64,000 bases of DNA from Closterium sp. Naga37s-1 (taxonomy: Eukaryota; Streptophyta; Zygnematophyceae; Desmidiales; Closteriaceae), in contig CANJKZ010001160.1 in the NCBI GenBank assembly GCA_947471745.1, positions 907,001 through 971,000 on the forward strand, read 5' to 3'. Below the pieces are notes generated by a model. The model worked only from the letters and a program-made list of their open reading frames with translations. It had not been told where the DNA came from and ran no database searches. Each line of letters opens with the position of its first letter. The first letter of the stretch is position 1. Shown one piece after another: positions 22,200 to 35,200 of this stretch. A program made the translations under genes and the position numbers.

Positions 22200-22365
22200 T
22201 CATGCCAACTGACACATTCATGCCAACTGACACATTCATGCCAACTGACACATTCATGCCAACCGTCACACTCATGCCCGCTGTCACATTCATGCCAACT
22301 CTCACATTCATGCCAACTGACACATTTATGCCAACTGACGTATTCATGCCAAGCAGCACACACTT
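22200..22365 (+). repeat. 18-bp minisatellite
   Basis: About nine copies of a CATGCCAACTGACACATT unit with small changes. Confidence 0.9.
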
Positions 22366-22629
22366 GCATACAAGTCGAGAATACACATCAACACCCATGG
22401 ATACAAACAATGTGAGATATACACATCAATGATCATGATAGCGTTTACATTACATGGACCTACAAGTAACAAACTTAGCCCTATCAGTGAACAATTCACT
22501 GTGAACTATATGATACAAGGTAAAACGGTTCCTATACAATAATAATTAACAAGTCATATTTGTCACCTCCACCTGGGTTGCTGGGACTGCTGTTTCTGCG
22601 AGGCTGCTGTTGCAGTCTCGCCTCGCAGC

Positions 22630-24052
22630 TCACTGTTGTTCCCTGCTGCTGCCTGCACACCTTTCTTCCCCTCCCCTCTCACAGCCGAAACCTGTTTTTT
22701 TTTTCAATCTGCTCGTCGCAACAGCAGCCCCACCAGAGGCAGCAGGAGCAGCGCGTCTCATTTTTTGTCCTGAGAGCTTGCTTGCTGACTGCTTAGCTCT
22801 CACTTCCACCACCTTATCCATACATCCGGATCTTTTCTCAGCAGCAGCACCAACCTTGGTTGCTTCTCCCGTCCTGGTCCCTCTCCCTGCTGCACCACAG
22901 GCTGCTGCCTTCACAGGCGGCTTCACTGCCTGCTGTGTGGCTGATTTCGCTGCTGCTTTCACCGCTGCTCGTCCTGCTGGCGAAGCTGCTGCGCGTGCTG
23001 ATAGCTTGCACGCAGCAGGCTTCACCACAGCCGTTGATTTAGCTGCTGAAGGCGTTGCTGCCTTCGTCACGGACCGAGCTGCTGATGGTGCTGCTGGCTT
23101 CGCGACTGATCGAGCTGCTGATCGTGATGATGGCTTGCACGCCATATTTAAAGGGGAAGCACGAGCAGGTACAGCAGCAGAAGCAGCAGCAACGGCGCCA
23201 GCAACAGCATCAGCAACAGCAGCCACTACAGGTACAGCAGCAGAGATAGCAGCACCAAGAGCGTCAGTAGCAGCACTGGCAGCAGCAGCCACCGCACCCA
23301 CAGCAAAGGCAACAGCCGTGACGAAAGCAGGCCTCAGCGGCGAGAAGCCCAGCCTCGCTCCAATCCGATGCTCCCGGCGGTTCTTGCTCGCCTCAGCGAA
23401 GCGGCCCAGCTTGAGAGCGACATCTGCGGAGCTCATGGGCTTGCATGCCGCCAGCAGCAGCATCCGCTCGCCTTCACACAGTTTTGCAGACATCTTAACG
23501 GTGTGATCATTCAAATATGCTTCGTCCTCCTCTGTCCATTCGGTGATAAACTCAGCCGGGTTCAACCATGCTGAGCCACCCACTTGCCAACGCTTCAACC
23601 AGAGCACGGTTTCACAAGACCGCTTTTCAGATATTGCTCGTCTTTAATAGTCCACTCCGTGATGAAATCATTGGAGTTAATACGATTCCAGCCAGGAGCA
23701 GCAGTTCTTCGCTCACGCTCAGTGAAGCATGGTGAATCGTGACAGGGGCCCTCAGATCTACCTCATCTTGAGCAGTCCACTCGGTAATGAAATCGGAGGA
23801 GCTTACTGTAAGATTAGCTAAGAGCAGAAGCTCCTCGCTCACGTTGAGTTCTGCCGGTGCTGCTCTCAGCTGAGCTTCATCAGCCTCCGTCCATTCGTAG
23901 AGGCAGTCAAACGGGAGCGAGTTGAGTGCAGGACAGTTGAGCCAGCTCGGTACCTCCCACAGGTACCTCGCTGCGTTTCCGGATGCGGTGGCAGCAGCAA
24001 GGGAAGCAGCAAGAGCAACGGCAACAATTGTTTCAGGGTTGACCGAGTCCAT
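22630..24052 (-). CDS. Unrecognised repeat protein with basic Ala/Lys-rich tail, frame broken
   Basis: Minus strand, first ATG at 24052 (the frame is open a little further up). The N-terminal part has a hydrophobic Ala-rich stretch (residues ~8-25) and repeats of a motif F-[IL]-x-E-W-T-x-x-D-E-x-x-L, each followed by a Leu-rich LLLLA block. I count four: YEWTEADEAQL, FITEWTAQDEVDL, FITEWTIKDEQYL and FITEWTEEDEAYL. Moving from repeat 2 to 3 and from 3 to 4 requires a change of frame, so there are either short introns or indels. The last ~200 residues are rich in Ala, Lys, Arg, Ser and Pro, like linker-histone tails, ending at 22630. The W-T-x-x-D-E core faintly resembles Myb/SANT, but I cannot claim it. 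Function unknown; nucleic-acid binding is a guess from the tail. Confidence 0.5.
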
Positions 24053-24127
24053 TCGAGCAACGAGGGTTCTCAGAGGCACGAGGGGAAAGTCTCTGCGAGT
24101 GACTGAAAAAGCGTATGAAGCAAACAA

Positions 24128-25030
24128 GTTGTGATTGAAGAGAAATGGTCATCAAGTGACCATTTCTACTGACACCAAACAGGGGATTCCCCCGTTAATG
24201 GAGGAGCCAACGTTCGCGCGTTGGTTCGGCACTTTTGGGTAGAGCTTCGGCTCCACACCCGTTTACTGCGCTCCGACGCAAAAGCGAGGAGGCCAATGGG
24301 TGGTCCACATTGCTGCTCGCCTGACTGTACCGCCAGCGAACACGAAATCGGACGGTTGAAATGTTTTCGACGCTTCCAAAAATGTATCTGCGGCTGAGGT
24401 TTGCCCTCGATTGGTTTGTTCGGCAGCATGCTCACGTGGATGACAAAACAACGGCTAGATAAGCCCGAATCGGACGGCTCAAAACGCATCGTGAATGTCG
24501 AAACCCCAACTACAGCACGTGGACGTGAATGGAGGCTCGTGACACTCATTCTTGGAGGACCTAGCCCAGCATGACGTGTTTCGCTCGTGGATCTATGCGT
24601 GGCGTGGCGGGGTGGGGTCATATCTGGTGGTGGGATCATCATTGGGTAAGCGCTAAGCTGCTCGGCTGCTGTAAAATCGTATTTCGGCACGACAGGGACG
24701 GCTGAAAAAGGCACCACATTTTATCTCGCGCCAAATCCGGCTCCTTTTGTGCTAGATCGAGTGTGGTAACCGGATCTCAAGTATGTATGGGCGGACTATC
24801 TGTGAAATAGCGGGCGGTTCACTCACAGCAAGCAACAGAAAGCAGCTCGCTGGGTTGAGGGAAGGAGACAAGTGGCGAGATGGGATGGTTTGGAAGAACA
24901 ACAACAAACCCTAGGTCCCGTACTCCATAATGCTCTCCATAAAACTTTGGTAAAAGAACAGATTTCTACGAGTTTCCACTTATAACAAACAATTCAAGTG
25001 CAATGTTGGGGTATTAGGTGGATGGTATGT
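24128..25030. other. Intergenic, no supported gene
   Basis: Upstream side of the repeat-protein gene. The frames at 24166-24717 on the minus strand show no signature and lie in unremarkable sequence. A promoter is expected just above 24052 but I see no clear TATA element. Confidence 0.4.
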
Positions 25031-25034
25031 ACGC

Positions 25035-26010
25035 ACGTGCACCAGGCCCTATTTTATCAGGGTAAATCACCCTGAAACCCTGATTATCAGGGTGGTTTTT
25101 GGGTGTAACACTGATGCCGTAGGGTAATTTTTTTTGGACCTTGATTTTCCCTGATGTGCCAGGGTTTACAAATAAGGCACACTGTCGCCTCAGTGTTGCC
25201 GATCCTCTTAGCGAGTTTTACCCTGAAGCGAGTACCAGCTACCCCCTCTCCCCCCCCGGAGGTACTGGGAAAATCAGATTCCCGCGGTGTCAGCAGGGCC
25301 TGTCGTTGACTATCGGACAATTTTGCCCACACTGATGGCCCCTTAGTTGGCGCGCCTGGTCCGTTCATTGGCCACATTTGCAACATTATGTGACTTGACC
25401 AATTACAAGGTTGCAGCACAGAGATGCTGGCAGGCTGCGCTGCGAGGGATTCTGGCCGTCTAGGTCGTGCTGGCAAGCACTGATGCATCCACGCCTCCCA
25501 GCCGTGCTACCTGCCATCCAGCCTCACATCCCGTTCTGCTGTTTGCTTCCTTCCTAGTGTTTTTACTACTAGTAAAATAAAGACTACTAGTATCAGCCTT
25601 TTTCTGTAGGGAACACTGATGCATCAGACTATTTTTTAAAGTAACACTGAACTTTCAGGCTTTTTTTTTAGGCGACCCTGACGATCAGGGTCTAGGGGCA
25701 GAGGGACCCTGATACCCTTACGTGCCTAAAAGTGAATCTGAGGGCCTGCCCCCTACCCCGTAACCCGGGCTTCCCGATTGCCAACTGTCGAAACTGTAAA
25801 TTCTTATTTTGTGCTCTGTTAATGACAATAATGTTCGAGAACATTGTACACTGATGCCTCAGGGTTGAATATTCAAACTAAGCAGAAACCCTGATGAATC
25901 AGTTTTCCCACAAGGGGTCACACTGATAATCAGGGTTTTGAACATGTGCAACACTGATCGTAAGGGTTGGCAAAAACAAAAAAAATTAGCCCTGACGTGC
26001 ACTGATCCAA
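25035..26010. repeat. Field of small palindromes based on CTGAT/ATCAG
   Basis: An AT-rich kilobase contains many CACTGAT and CCCTGAT words paired with ATCAGGG on the same strand a few bases away. Clear cases are ACCCTGATTATCAGGGT (25077-25093), CTGATGCATCAG (25616-25627), GACCCTGACGATCAGGGTC (25674-25692) and CACTGATAATCAGGG (25921-25935). There is no long coding frame. It could be a decayed transposon with internal hairpins. Confidence 0.6.
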
Positions 26011-26375
26011 AACGGGTTGTTTTGGTGTTATTATCAATGGCAGGAATCAAATACCTACTCCAGGAATCCTATAAAACAAATTGTGAAAAATGCACATTCG
26101 TATAAGCTGGATGGTTCTGCCCATTCTCTGTACACTGGATAATGGTGCCTGCCTGCTAATCACATAAGGGATTACTCAAATAGAATTAGCATACCAAATC
26201 AACGTGACCCTAAATGACAAACATGGATAACGTGGTACCTACCAACACACGGCTCATATTTGTGTTCGACGGCAAATTCATTCGGAGAAAGGCAGTAATG
26301 GCAATTGCGTCTTTGATGAGTTCAGCTGAACCGACTCAGGAATGGTTCCCTCCCTCACAGCAGTTTCCTCCATCC

Positions 26376-26640
26376 CGGCATCTCGCAGCCTCATCCCATC
26401 CCATCATCTCTGCTCCTCATCCCATCCCACCATCCCTATCCCTCATCCCATCCCACCATATCTGCTCCTCATCCCATCCCACCATCGCTGCTCCTCATCC
26501 CATCCCACAGTCTCCTTTCATCAACCCATCCCACCGTCTCTGCTGTTCATCCCATCATATCTGCTCATCATCCCATCCCACCCAACTCTGCTCCTCATCC
26601 CATCCCACCATCTCTGTTATCATCCCATCCCATGCCGTGT
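26376..26640 (+). repeat. ~26-bp minisatellite
   Basis: About ten imperfect copies of a CCCATCCCACCATCTCTGCT unit with a CCTCAT tail. The overlapping frames are repeat artefacts. Confidence 0.85.
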
Positions 26641-27139
26641 GACTGCTTCAGCCTGCAAAAGGTTAGCAAAAGGACATGCTTCCAGCAGCAGTTGGCATTG
26701 AAGCGATGCAAGAATACTGATAGACCTTGACACAGACCCAACTACTGATCTGAATGCTGACCTGAACAGCTCCCAACCTGCTTTGCGGAAACTGGTTCGG
26801 CGAGGTACAATACAAACCAGGCGTGGGGAATCACGAGTGGTAACAAGAATCAGAGCAAGCTCAAACGTACCCACCGTGTCCCGCTGATCCAAGTGTCAAA
26901 CTCCCATCAGCAGTGACGGTATGGCCAGCTGATTACAAGATGACTTGTGACCTGAGTCGAGTTAGAGGCCACCAACGCTCACCTGCTTGCGCTCCAACAT
27001 TCAATATGATCAGGATAGCTGAAAGTGCCAGCAGCAGTCAGAGAGCTCAATATGAGTGGCATTGCAACGAAAAGCTGACCTCATACACTCCTCCCTGGCT
27101 TGCCTCACTGACTCACCGCCTTCCACCGCCTTCTGATGC

Positions 27140-27560
27140 GGAAGGGGGAGTGGGATAGAGAGGGTGAGGGAAAGCAAGGGGCAGGCAGAGGTTGGGAGGG
27201 GAAGGGGAGGCGGATGAGGAGGGGGAAGGGGCAGGCAGAGGTTGGGTGGTGAAATAAAGGAAATGAAGCGTGGAGTGATGGTTGTTTTACATGATGTCGC
27301 GTGTTTTGAAGCAACGAGCTGCGATTGCGGCTACAGTGCTTACTGGTAATGCTTGATGGAAGCGACATGTGCAAAGACACACGAGTGATCGAGCATACAG
27401 GCTGACATGCATGTTTCCGCAAGGAGGAGGGGGAGGGGCAGGTGGAGGGTGAGTGGCGAGGGAATGGAAATGGAGCAGAATGTGATGTGATGGGTCTTCC
27501 ATGATTCCAAGCCCTGACCTGCAATACGGCTACAGTGCTTACTGGTGATGCTCGGAAGCG
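27140..27560 (+). repeat. Diverged tandem duplication (~200 bp)
   Basis: Two copies end in matching CGGCTACAGTGCTTACTGGT sequence (near 27330 and 27525), each preceded by an AGGAGGGGGAGGGGCAGG-type purine tract. No coding potential seen. A 22-bp GGCATGGCACGGATCTGA-type repeat (x3) lies at 27755-27820. Confidence 0.6.
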
Positions 27561-27889
27561 CTCGGACTCACATGAGGTCGCGCATGCAGAGAGAGGTGAC
27601 ATGCATGCCTCCGCAATGTGGCGTGGCACATCCTCTTTGCAGGAGATACGGAATAAGTTGTGTGAATGCAAACAGAGTGAAGGGGGGATGCATACATACC
27701 AAGCAGCACATGGTTAGTTCATTTCTTGATGGCTCTTCTTTTGAGGGCATGGATCTGACTAGGCATGGCACGGATCTGAGTTGGCATGGCACGGATCTGA
27801 CTTGGCATGGAGGGGTTGGTTGCGTGGGCATGTCAGTGACACAAATCGCAACTTCAAAATATTCTCACCCCAACAAAACCCAATTCTGA

Positions 27890-29288
27890 CACTGAAATTG
27901 GGATTAACAGAAACGGAAGATGCAACAAAAAAAAAGGGGGGGAGTAAGTTGGGAGCCAATTTTGTTTTTGGAAGAACAACATGGTGCTGCACTTAGAGAA
28001 AAATCATCGCAGTTGTAAAATGCAAGTTGTAGTCAGTGACACTCCCCCTTCCCACTTCCTCCCCCACTGCTGCGTTACTGCTTGATTGGAAGCAGTTTGT
28101 CAGTCAAGCCCCCAGCTCCCAGTGCATTGCATCCACTCTGGATACTGTTTCCTCTCAGCCTCTCGAAGATTTGTATCTGAATACTGACTGCATACCTGAA
28201 TTCTGAACTCATACCTGAAAACTCACCGAACATCTCATTACTGACCTGATACCTGAATGCCACGGTTGACAACATTGCGGCTCGTTCATCTACATTCACG
28301 GAGTTTCTGGGCAGCAGGCTCAACTGTAGCTGCCCAGAAATATACGGAACGATTTATCCGTTACGCTCGCCCGCTGCCCGTGGTCTAGGAAGGGGTTCGT
28401 CTACAACAAAGAGGGTTCTGCTGGTGTTTGACTGGATGACCGGTGAAAATGGAGGGAGTTGCTGCCGTGAGATGAGCTCGAGGCTGCTGGAGAATGTCTC
28501 CGTTCAGTTCCGTCGCCGCTTCACAGCGGCGGGTGAACGCGAGTGCGACAGCCCCTGCTGCGTCCTAGACGGAAACTAATGCCGCTGCCGCCAGCAAATC
28601 AGTCCCGCAACAATCCATTTCTTGGGAACTACGCTCTTAGGGTTTCGTCATTCGATTATGGTTCCGTTCCGACATTTTCGCCTGGTCGGATCAATGTCCA
28701 GCCCAAACAGGTCCAGTGCCATAACCGAATCCGAACCGAACCGAACCCGGTTCAGTTTTCCTCGAACCAGTTCCCCCCCTGTCTAGCAAATTTTCTCGAC
28801 TCTTTCCCTCCACGCTTCGTCGTCAATCTCAATCTCTCTGCGCATTTCCCGCTTCGTTCGCAACGATGTCTACTCAAGATTCAAGAAACCCAAGCAGAAT
28901 CAACGATTGCGATTGATTCGGTTCGGCCCAGACTAATCGACCGGCCTTTTTTGGGTGTCATCCAGATGGGTCGAGTTGGGCCGTGTTGGATCGCCTAGAT
29001 CCATGAAAGGCCGTCTTGGAAATGAGAGATTGCGGCCTTGGATAGAGGCAATCCAACCGAGCTGCACCACGTGGTTACATTCGCAACATACGGCCTAGAA
29101 GTTGAAAGTGAGACTGAAGCAGCAGGCAGAACAGCTAGGTGCAAGGATTTTCGCAACACTGTTAGCGCGAACAACAGCTGAGGTTTGGGAAATAGAAGGC
29201 GTCAGCGTAGGTTCGGCAATCATAGTAGTCACCTTCTAGTCGCGCAACTTTCTCGCCTTTCAAGTTCCCGTTTCCTGGTGGCAGGACA
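27890..29288. other. Upstream region of the eIF2B epsilon gene
   Basis: No family signature in any frame. 28130-28260 holds loose repeats of GAATACTGAC / ATACCTGAA. The promoter of the gene starting at 29289 should lie in the last few hundred bases, but I cannot point to a TATA box or other element with confidence. Confidence 0.4.
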
Positions 29289-32200
29289 ATGGTCCAGCGG
29301 CGGGGAGGCGGCGGAAAGGATGGGGCAGCGGGAATGGCAGAGGAGGCGCACGTGCCGCTGCAAGCCATCCTATTGGCTGACAGCTTCGCGCAGACATTCC
29401 GACCAATCACGCTGCGCAAACCCAAGGTGGGCGCGCACGGCTACTTAGATGTCTGTTAAACCCTTGCCACGCACGCTTCCATTGCTAAGCACTGTGCGCT
29501 GTATTAAAGTATCTTATAACGCGTCTGATCGATCTGGCGCGTCTTCTCGAGCACGCCGTTACAAGAAGTAGCGGATCGTCCTCGCTCCCTCGAGAGTGTT
29601 CTGTGCCACTCACGTCTGTCCTTCTCTCGCCTGCCATCGCCTCCCATCGCCTCCCGCTCCCCTTACGGCCGGATGCGCTGTGAATTCAATGATCCCCACT
29701 TGTCTCGCGTAGTGCCGCCCCGCCGCTCCCCTCTCTCCTCCGGGTGCGCGGCTGGTGCTGCTGCTGCTGCCGGTGGCGGGCGTGGCGATACACGCTCAAT
29801 TCAAACGGTCCCCTCGTGACCGGCAGCAGCACACGCCGCTCGATACACGCTCGTGACAATGGCACACGCCGCTCCTCCCTTCCCCCGCGTGCGCGCCAGG
29901 CGACGCTGCGGCTGGCGCGCGGGGCAATGGTGGACTACATACCGCTCGGCTCAAACAGCCAATCGCCCGTTGCAATGCCGCACAACGCCGCTCCCTCTCC
30001 ACCCCACACCCTCACACCTCACTTCCTGCTGCACGCAGGTGCTGCTACCCGTGTCTGGCGCGCTCATGGTGGTCTATGCACTCCACTCGCGCACTCACCT
30101 CGATCGGCACAATGGCACACGCACAAAACGCCGCTCCTCCCCCCCCTCCTCCCCATCCCCCCTCTCCCCCTCTCTACTGCCGCGCGCAGGTGCTGCTGCC
30201 GGTAGCGGGCGCAGCAATGGTGGACTACACGCTCGGCTCGAACAGTCCCATCTCCCCCCTCCACAACCTCCCCTTCTCCCCTACTGCCGCGCGCAGGTGC
30301 TGCTGCCAGTGGCAGGAGCGGCAATGGTGGACTACACGCTCGAGCCAAATAGTTCCCTCTCCCCCTTCCAACTCCCCCTCCATCCGTGCCGCGCGCAGGT
30401 GCTGCTACCAGTGGCGGGCGCGGCCATGGTGGACTACACGCTCGAGTGGCTCGCCATGGCGGGTGTCGAAGAGACCTTCGTCTTCTGCTGCGCGCACTCC
30501 CAACAGGTGCGCCACTCCCCCCAGGTGCGCCACTCCCCCCAGGTGCGCCACTCCCCCCAGGTGCGCCACTCCCCCCAGGTGCGCCACTCCCCCCAGGTGC
30601 GCCACTCCCCCCAGGTGCGCCTCTTCCCCCAGGTGACCTGCATTGACCTGCATTGACCTGCATGCATTGACCTGCATTGAGCTGCGTTGACCTGCATTGA
30701 CCTGTATTGACCTGCGTTGACCTGCGTTGACCTGCTTTGACCTGCATTGACCTGCGTTGACCTGCGTTCACCTGCGTCCACCCCATCAGATCCGAGCGCA
30801 CCTGGAGGATGCCGGCTGGATGCGCCCCTCCTCCTCCTCGCACCATCAGGGGGGCGGCGGGCAGCGGCACGGCATGCGGGTGTCAACGGTGGTGGCGCAT
30901 GACTGTGTGAGCGTGGGGGACGCACTCCGACACATGGATCACAAGGGCGTGGTGAGATGAGACACATGGACCACAAGGGCGTGGTGAGATGAGACACATG
31001 GACCACAAGGGCGTGGTGAGATGAGACACATGGACCACAAGGGCGTGGTGAGATGAGACACATGGACCACAAGGGCATGGTGAGATGAGACACATGGACC
31101 ACAAGGGCGTGGTGAGATGAGACACATGGACCACAAGGGCGTGGTGAGATGAGACACATGGACCACAAGGGCGTGGTGAGATGAGACACATGGACCACAA
31201 GGGCGTGGTGAGATGAGTCACATGGACCACAAGGGCGTGGTGAGATGAGACACATGGACCACAAGGGCGTGGTGAGATGAGACACATGGACCACAAGGGC
31301 GTGGTGAGATGAGACACATGGACCACAAGGGCGTGGTGAGATGAGACACATGGACCACAAGGGCGTGGTGAGGTGAGATGAGACACATGGACCACAAGGG
31401 CGTGGTGAGATGAGACACATGGACCACAAGGGCGTGGTGAGATGAGACACATGGACCACAAGGGCGTGGTGAGGTGAGATGAGACACATGGACCTCAAGG
31501 GCGTGGTGAGATGAGACACATGGACCACAAGGGCGTGGTGAGATGAGACACATGGACCACAAGGGCGTGGTGAGATGAGACACATGGACCACAAGGGCGT
31601 GGTGAGATGAGACACATGGACCACAAGGGCGTGGTGAGATGAGACACATGGACCACAAGGGCGTGGTGAGGTGAGATGAGACACATGGACCACAAGGGCG
31701 TGGTGAGATGAGACACATGGACCACAAGGGCATGGTGAGATGAGACACATGGACCACAAGGGCGTGGTGAGGTGAGATGAGACACATGGACCACAAGGGC
31801 GTGGTGAGATGAGACACATGGACCACAAGGGCGTGGTGAGATGAGACACATGGACCACAAGGGCGTGGTGAGATGAGACACATGGACCACAAGGGCGTGG
31901 TGAGATGAGACACATGGACCACAAGGGCGTGGTGAGATGAGACACATGGACCACAAGGGCGTGGTGAGTGGTGGCATGCTGCTGGTCTATATGATCTCCA
32001 TCTTATCAGCTCAGCATCGTGCATTCTCCCACGCACTACTCCATTCGCCAGCTGGCTCGCATCAAGCGGGTAGTCTGTGTTGCTGCTCACTGGTCACTCC
32101 AACCAAGCTGCGCCCCTCCCTCCCATCTCATCACTCCGCCCGTTCCCCGTTGTGCCCCTCTATTTGCATGTTTCCCCGTCAAACATCATCCATCCAGATA

Positions 32201-35200
32201 CTCATCTTCACCTCATGTTGCAATGCCTTCCCTGCCCTGCCGTGTCCCCCTGCCGTGTTCCCCCCCTAACTTCTGCGTGCTGTGGTAACCCTATTGTGTG
32301 GCTGGGAATCAGATCCGCGGGGATTTTATTCTGGTGAGCGGGGACGTGATCGCCAACGTCTCGCTCACCCACGCGCTGCACGCCCACAGGTGAGAAAGTC
32401 ACGCCTCTGCTGACGTCAGCAATTCCACGGGCAATAGTATAGAGCTCTGCTGGCGTCAACGACTCGCTCAGGTGTTTCCGACCTCAGTGTGGTGTGACTC
32501 TTGAGTCAGCTCACAAGTCAGCTCACAAGTCAGCTCACAAATCAGCCTCAATTCCTTCTCCCTCAGTCTCACAATCTGACTCACATGCCCCACGACTGGA
32601 GGGTCCGGTGGCTCTTGCTCCCGCCTTTCCCTCGTGCTCATGGTATCAACTCTTGTGGTGACGTCATGAGCTGTGCCCACACCGAATGGGGCTGTTGCAG
32701 CGGTTCTGTAGGCGTGGTGTGGGCCTTGGGGGTATTGGGGTCGGCGCCCGCAGTGGTGGTCCCCACCCCAGGCCGAGCTCAATTCATTGGCAGCCTGCAT
32801 GGACTAGTGATCACACTACAGTCCATGCGCACATGGCTGCCCATACCACTCTCCCGCCCACACTGCCGCCAATCGGCCCCCCACCTGACCTAATCCCATC
32901 GTGCCTGCCCACCCAGCCGTTGTTGCTTGTTCCTCTGCATTTACGTGCTGCCTGAGCGTGGAGCGGCCCGACCTTGCCTGTATGGCTCCCACCCACCCGC
33001 TGTCCTTTCACCTCCTCGCATGTGTGTGTGTGTCCACTGTGCATGCTTGCTGTGTGTATGAGTGTTCACGAGTGGTATGTGCACATGTGTGTGCGGGTGT
33101 GTGTTTGTGCGGGTGTGTGTGTGCATGTGTGTGTGTGTGTGTGTTTGTGCGTGTGTGTGTGTGTGTATGCATGTGTGTGTGTGTGTATGTGTGTGTGTGT
33201 GTGTGTATGTGTGTGTGTGTGTGTGTGCGTGTGTGTGAATGAGTGTGAGTGCATGTGGGTGCATGTGGGTGCATGTGGGTGCATGTGGGTGCATGTGGGT
33301 GCATGTGGGTGCATGTGGGTGCATGTGGGTGGATGCGTGGTGGGTGGGCACAGGGAGAGGAGGCGCAAGGACAAGCAGGCAGTGATGACCATGCTGCTCA
33401 CGCACTGCCCCTCCAACCCCCTCACCCACCTCGTACGCCCCTCACCCACCCACCCACCTCGTACGAGTTCTTTCCACCCTTCATTTCGCAGCAGTTTAGT
33501 CCCTGCTCTTGTTGCTGCTCTTGCTGTTGTTATGTTGTTTTTGCTGCTGCTGCTCACATCGCTCTCACTGCTGTGCTTTCACGATTATTGTTCCTGTCGA
33601 GGTTACTGTTACTGCTGCGTTTCTCACTGGTTTCGCCGCATCAGCTGTTGTCAACCCCCGCACTCCCCTTCGGACATACCCTCTCCTCCTTTCCACCTCC
33701 TCCCCCCTCTCACCCCAACCTTTTTTTTTTGTTTCCATTCTGTGTCCAGACGCGCACGGGCAGCGAGTCACAAGTGTTTGGCATCTGCCCGGACTCCAAC
33801 CAGCTGCTCTTCTACGAGCCGCCGCCCGACCCCCTCTCCTCCACGGGCACGGGCAAGCTCGCAGCTTTAGCAGGTGGACGGCGTAGCTTGGCAGTATCTG
33901 TGGATCGGGCAGTGTGGCAGGGGCACAGACGGCTGGCACTGCGCACGGACCTGGAGGTGATGCTCGCTCTCGTAATCCACACACCAACCCCTTGCCACCC
34001 ACACGAGTCAACCCCTTGCCACCCACACGAGTCAACCCCTTGCCACCCACACGAGTCAACCCCTTGCCACCCACACGAGTCAAACCCTTGCCACCCACAC
34101 GAGTCAACCCCTTGCCACCCACACGAGTCAACCCCTTGCCACCCACACGAGTCAACCCCTTGCCACCCACACGAGTCAACCCCTTGCCACCCACACGAGT
34201 CAACCCCTTGCCACCCACACGAGTCAACCCCTTGCCACCCACACGAGTCAACCCCTTGCCACCCACACGAGTCAACCCCTTGCCACCCACACGAGTCAAC
34301 CCCTTGCCACCCACACGAGTCAACCCCTTGCCACCCACACGAGTCAACCCCTTGCCACCCACACGAGTCAACCCCTTGCCACCCACAAGAGTCAACCCCT
34401 TGCCACCCACACGAGTCAACCCCTTGCCGCCCACACGAGTCAACCCCTTGCCGCCCACACGAGTCAACCCCTTGCCGCCCACACGAGTCAACCCCTTGCC
34501 GCCCACACGAGTCAACCCCTTGCCACCCACACGAGTCAACCCCTTGCCACCCACACGAGTCAACCCCTTGCCACCCACACGAGTCAACCCCTTGCCACCC
34601 ACACGAGTCAACCCCTTGCCACACCACCCACACGAGTCAACCCCTTGCCACCCACACGAGTCAACCCCTTGCCACCCACACGAGTCAACCCCTTGCCACC
34701 CACACGAGTCAACCCCTTGCCACCCACACGAGTCAACCCCTTGCCACCCACACGAGTCAACCCCTTGCCACCCACACGAGTCAACCCCTTGCCACCCACA
34801 CGAGTCAACCCCTTGCCACCCACACGAGTCAACCCCTTGCCACCCACACGAGTCAACCCCTTGCCACCCACACGAGTCAATCCCTTGCCACCCACACGAG
34901 TCAACCCCTTGCCACCCACACGAGTCAATCCCTTGCCGCCCACACGAGTCAACCCCTTGCCGCCCACACGAGTCAACCCCTTGCCGCCCACACGAGTCAA
35001 TCCCTTGCCACCCACACGAGTCAACCCCTTGCCACCCACACGAGTCAACCCCTTGCCACCCACACAAGTCAGCCCCTTGCCACCCACACGAGTCAACCCC
35101 TTGCCACCCACATGAGTCAACCCCTTGCCACCCACACGAGTCAACCCCTTGCCACCCACACGAGTCAACCCCTTGCCACCCACACGAGTCAACCCCTTGC

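Noticed and set aside
24166-24717. Minus-strand 183-codon frame
   Set aside because: No motif, overlaps other open frames, and sits upstream of a better-supported gene; insufficient evidence.
30920-31966. CRISPR array
   Set aside because: Regular direct repeats but no unique spacers; the DNA is eukaryotic and the array is a minisatellite. The same applies to the other tandem arrays.
30434-32090. Minus-strand frames of up to 506 codons with [20 protein letters not shown] repeats
   Set aside because: Antisense translation of the 32-bp intron 3 array; no family similarity.
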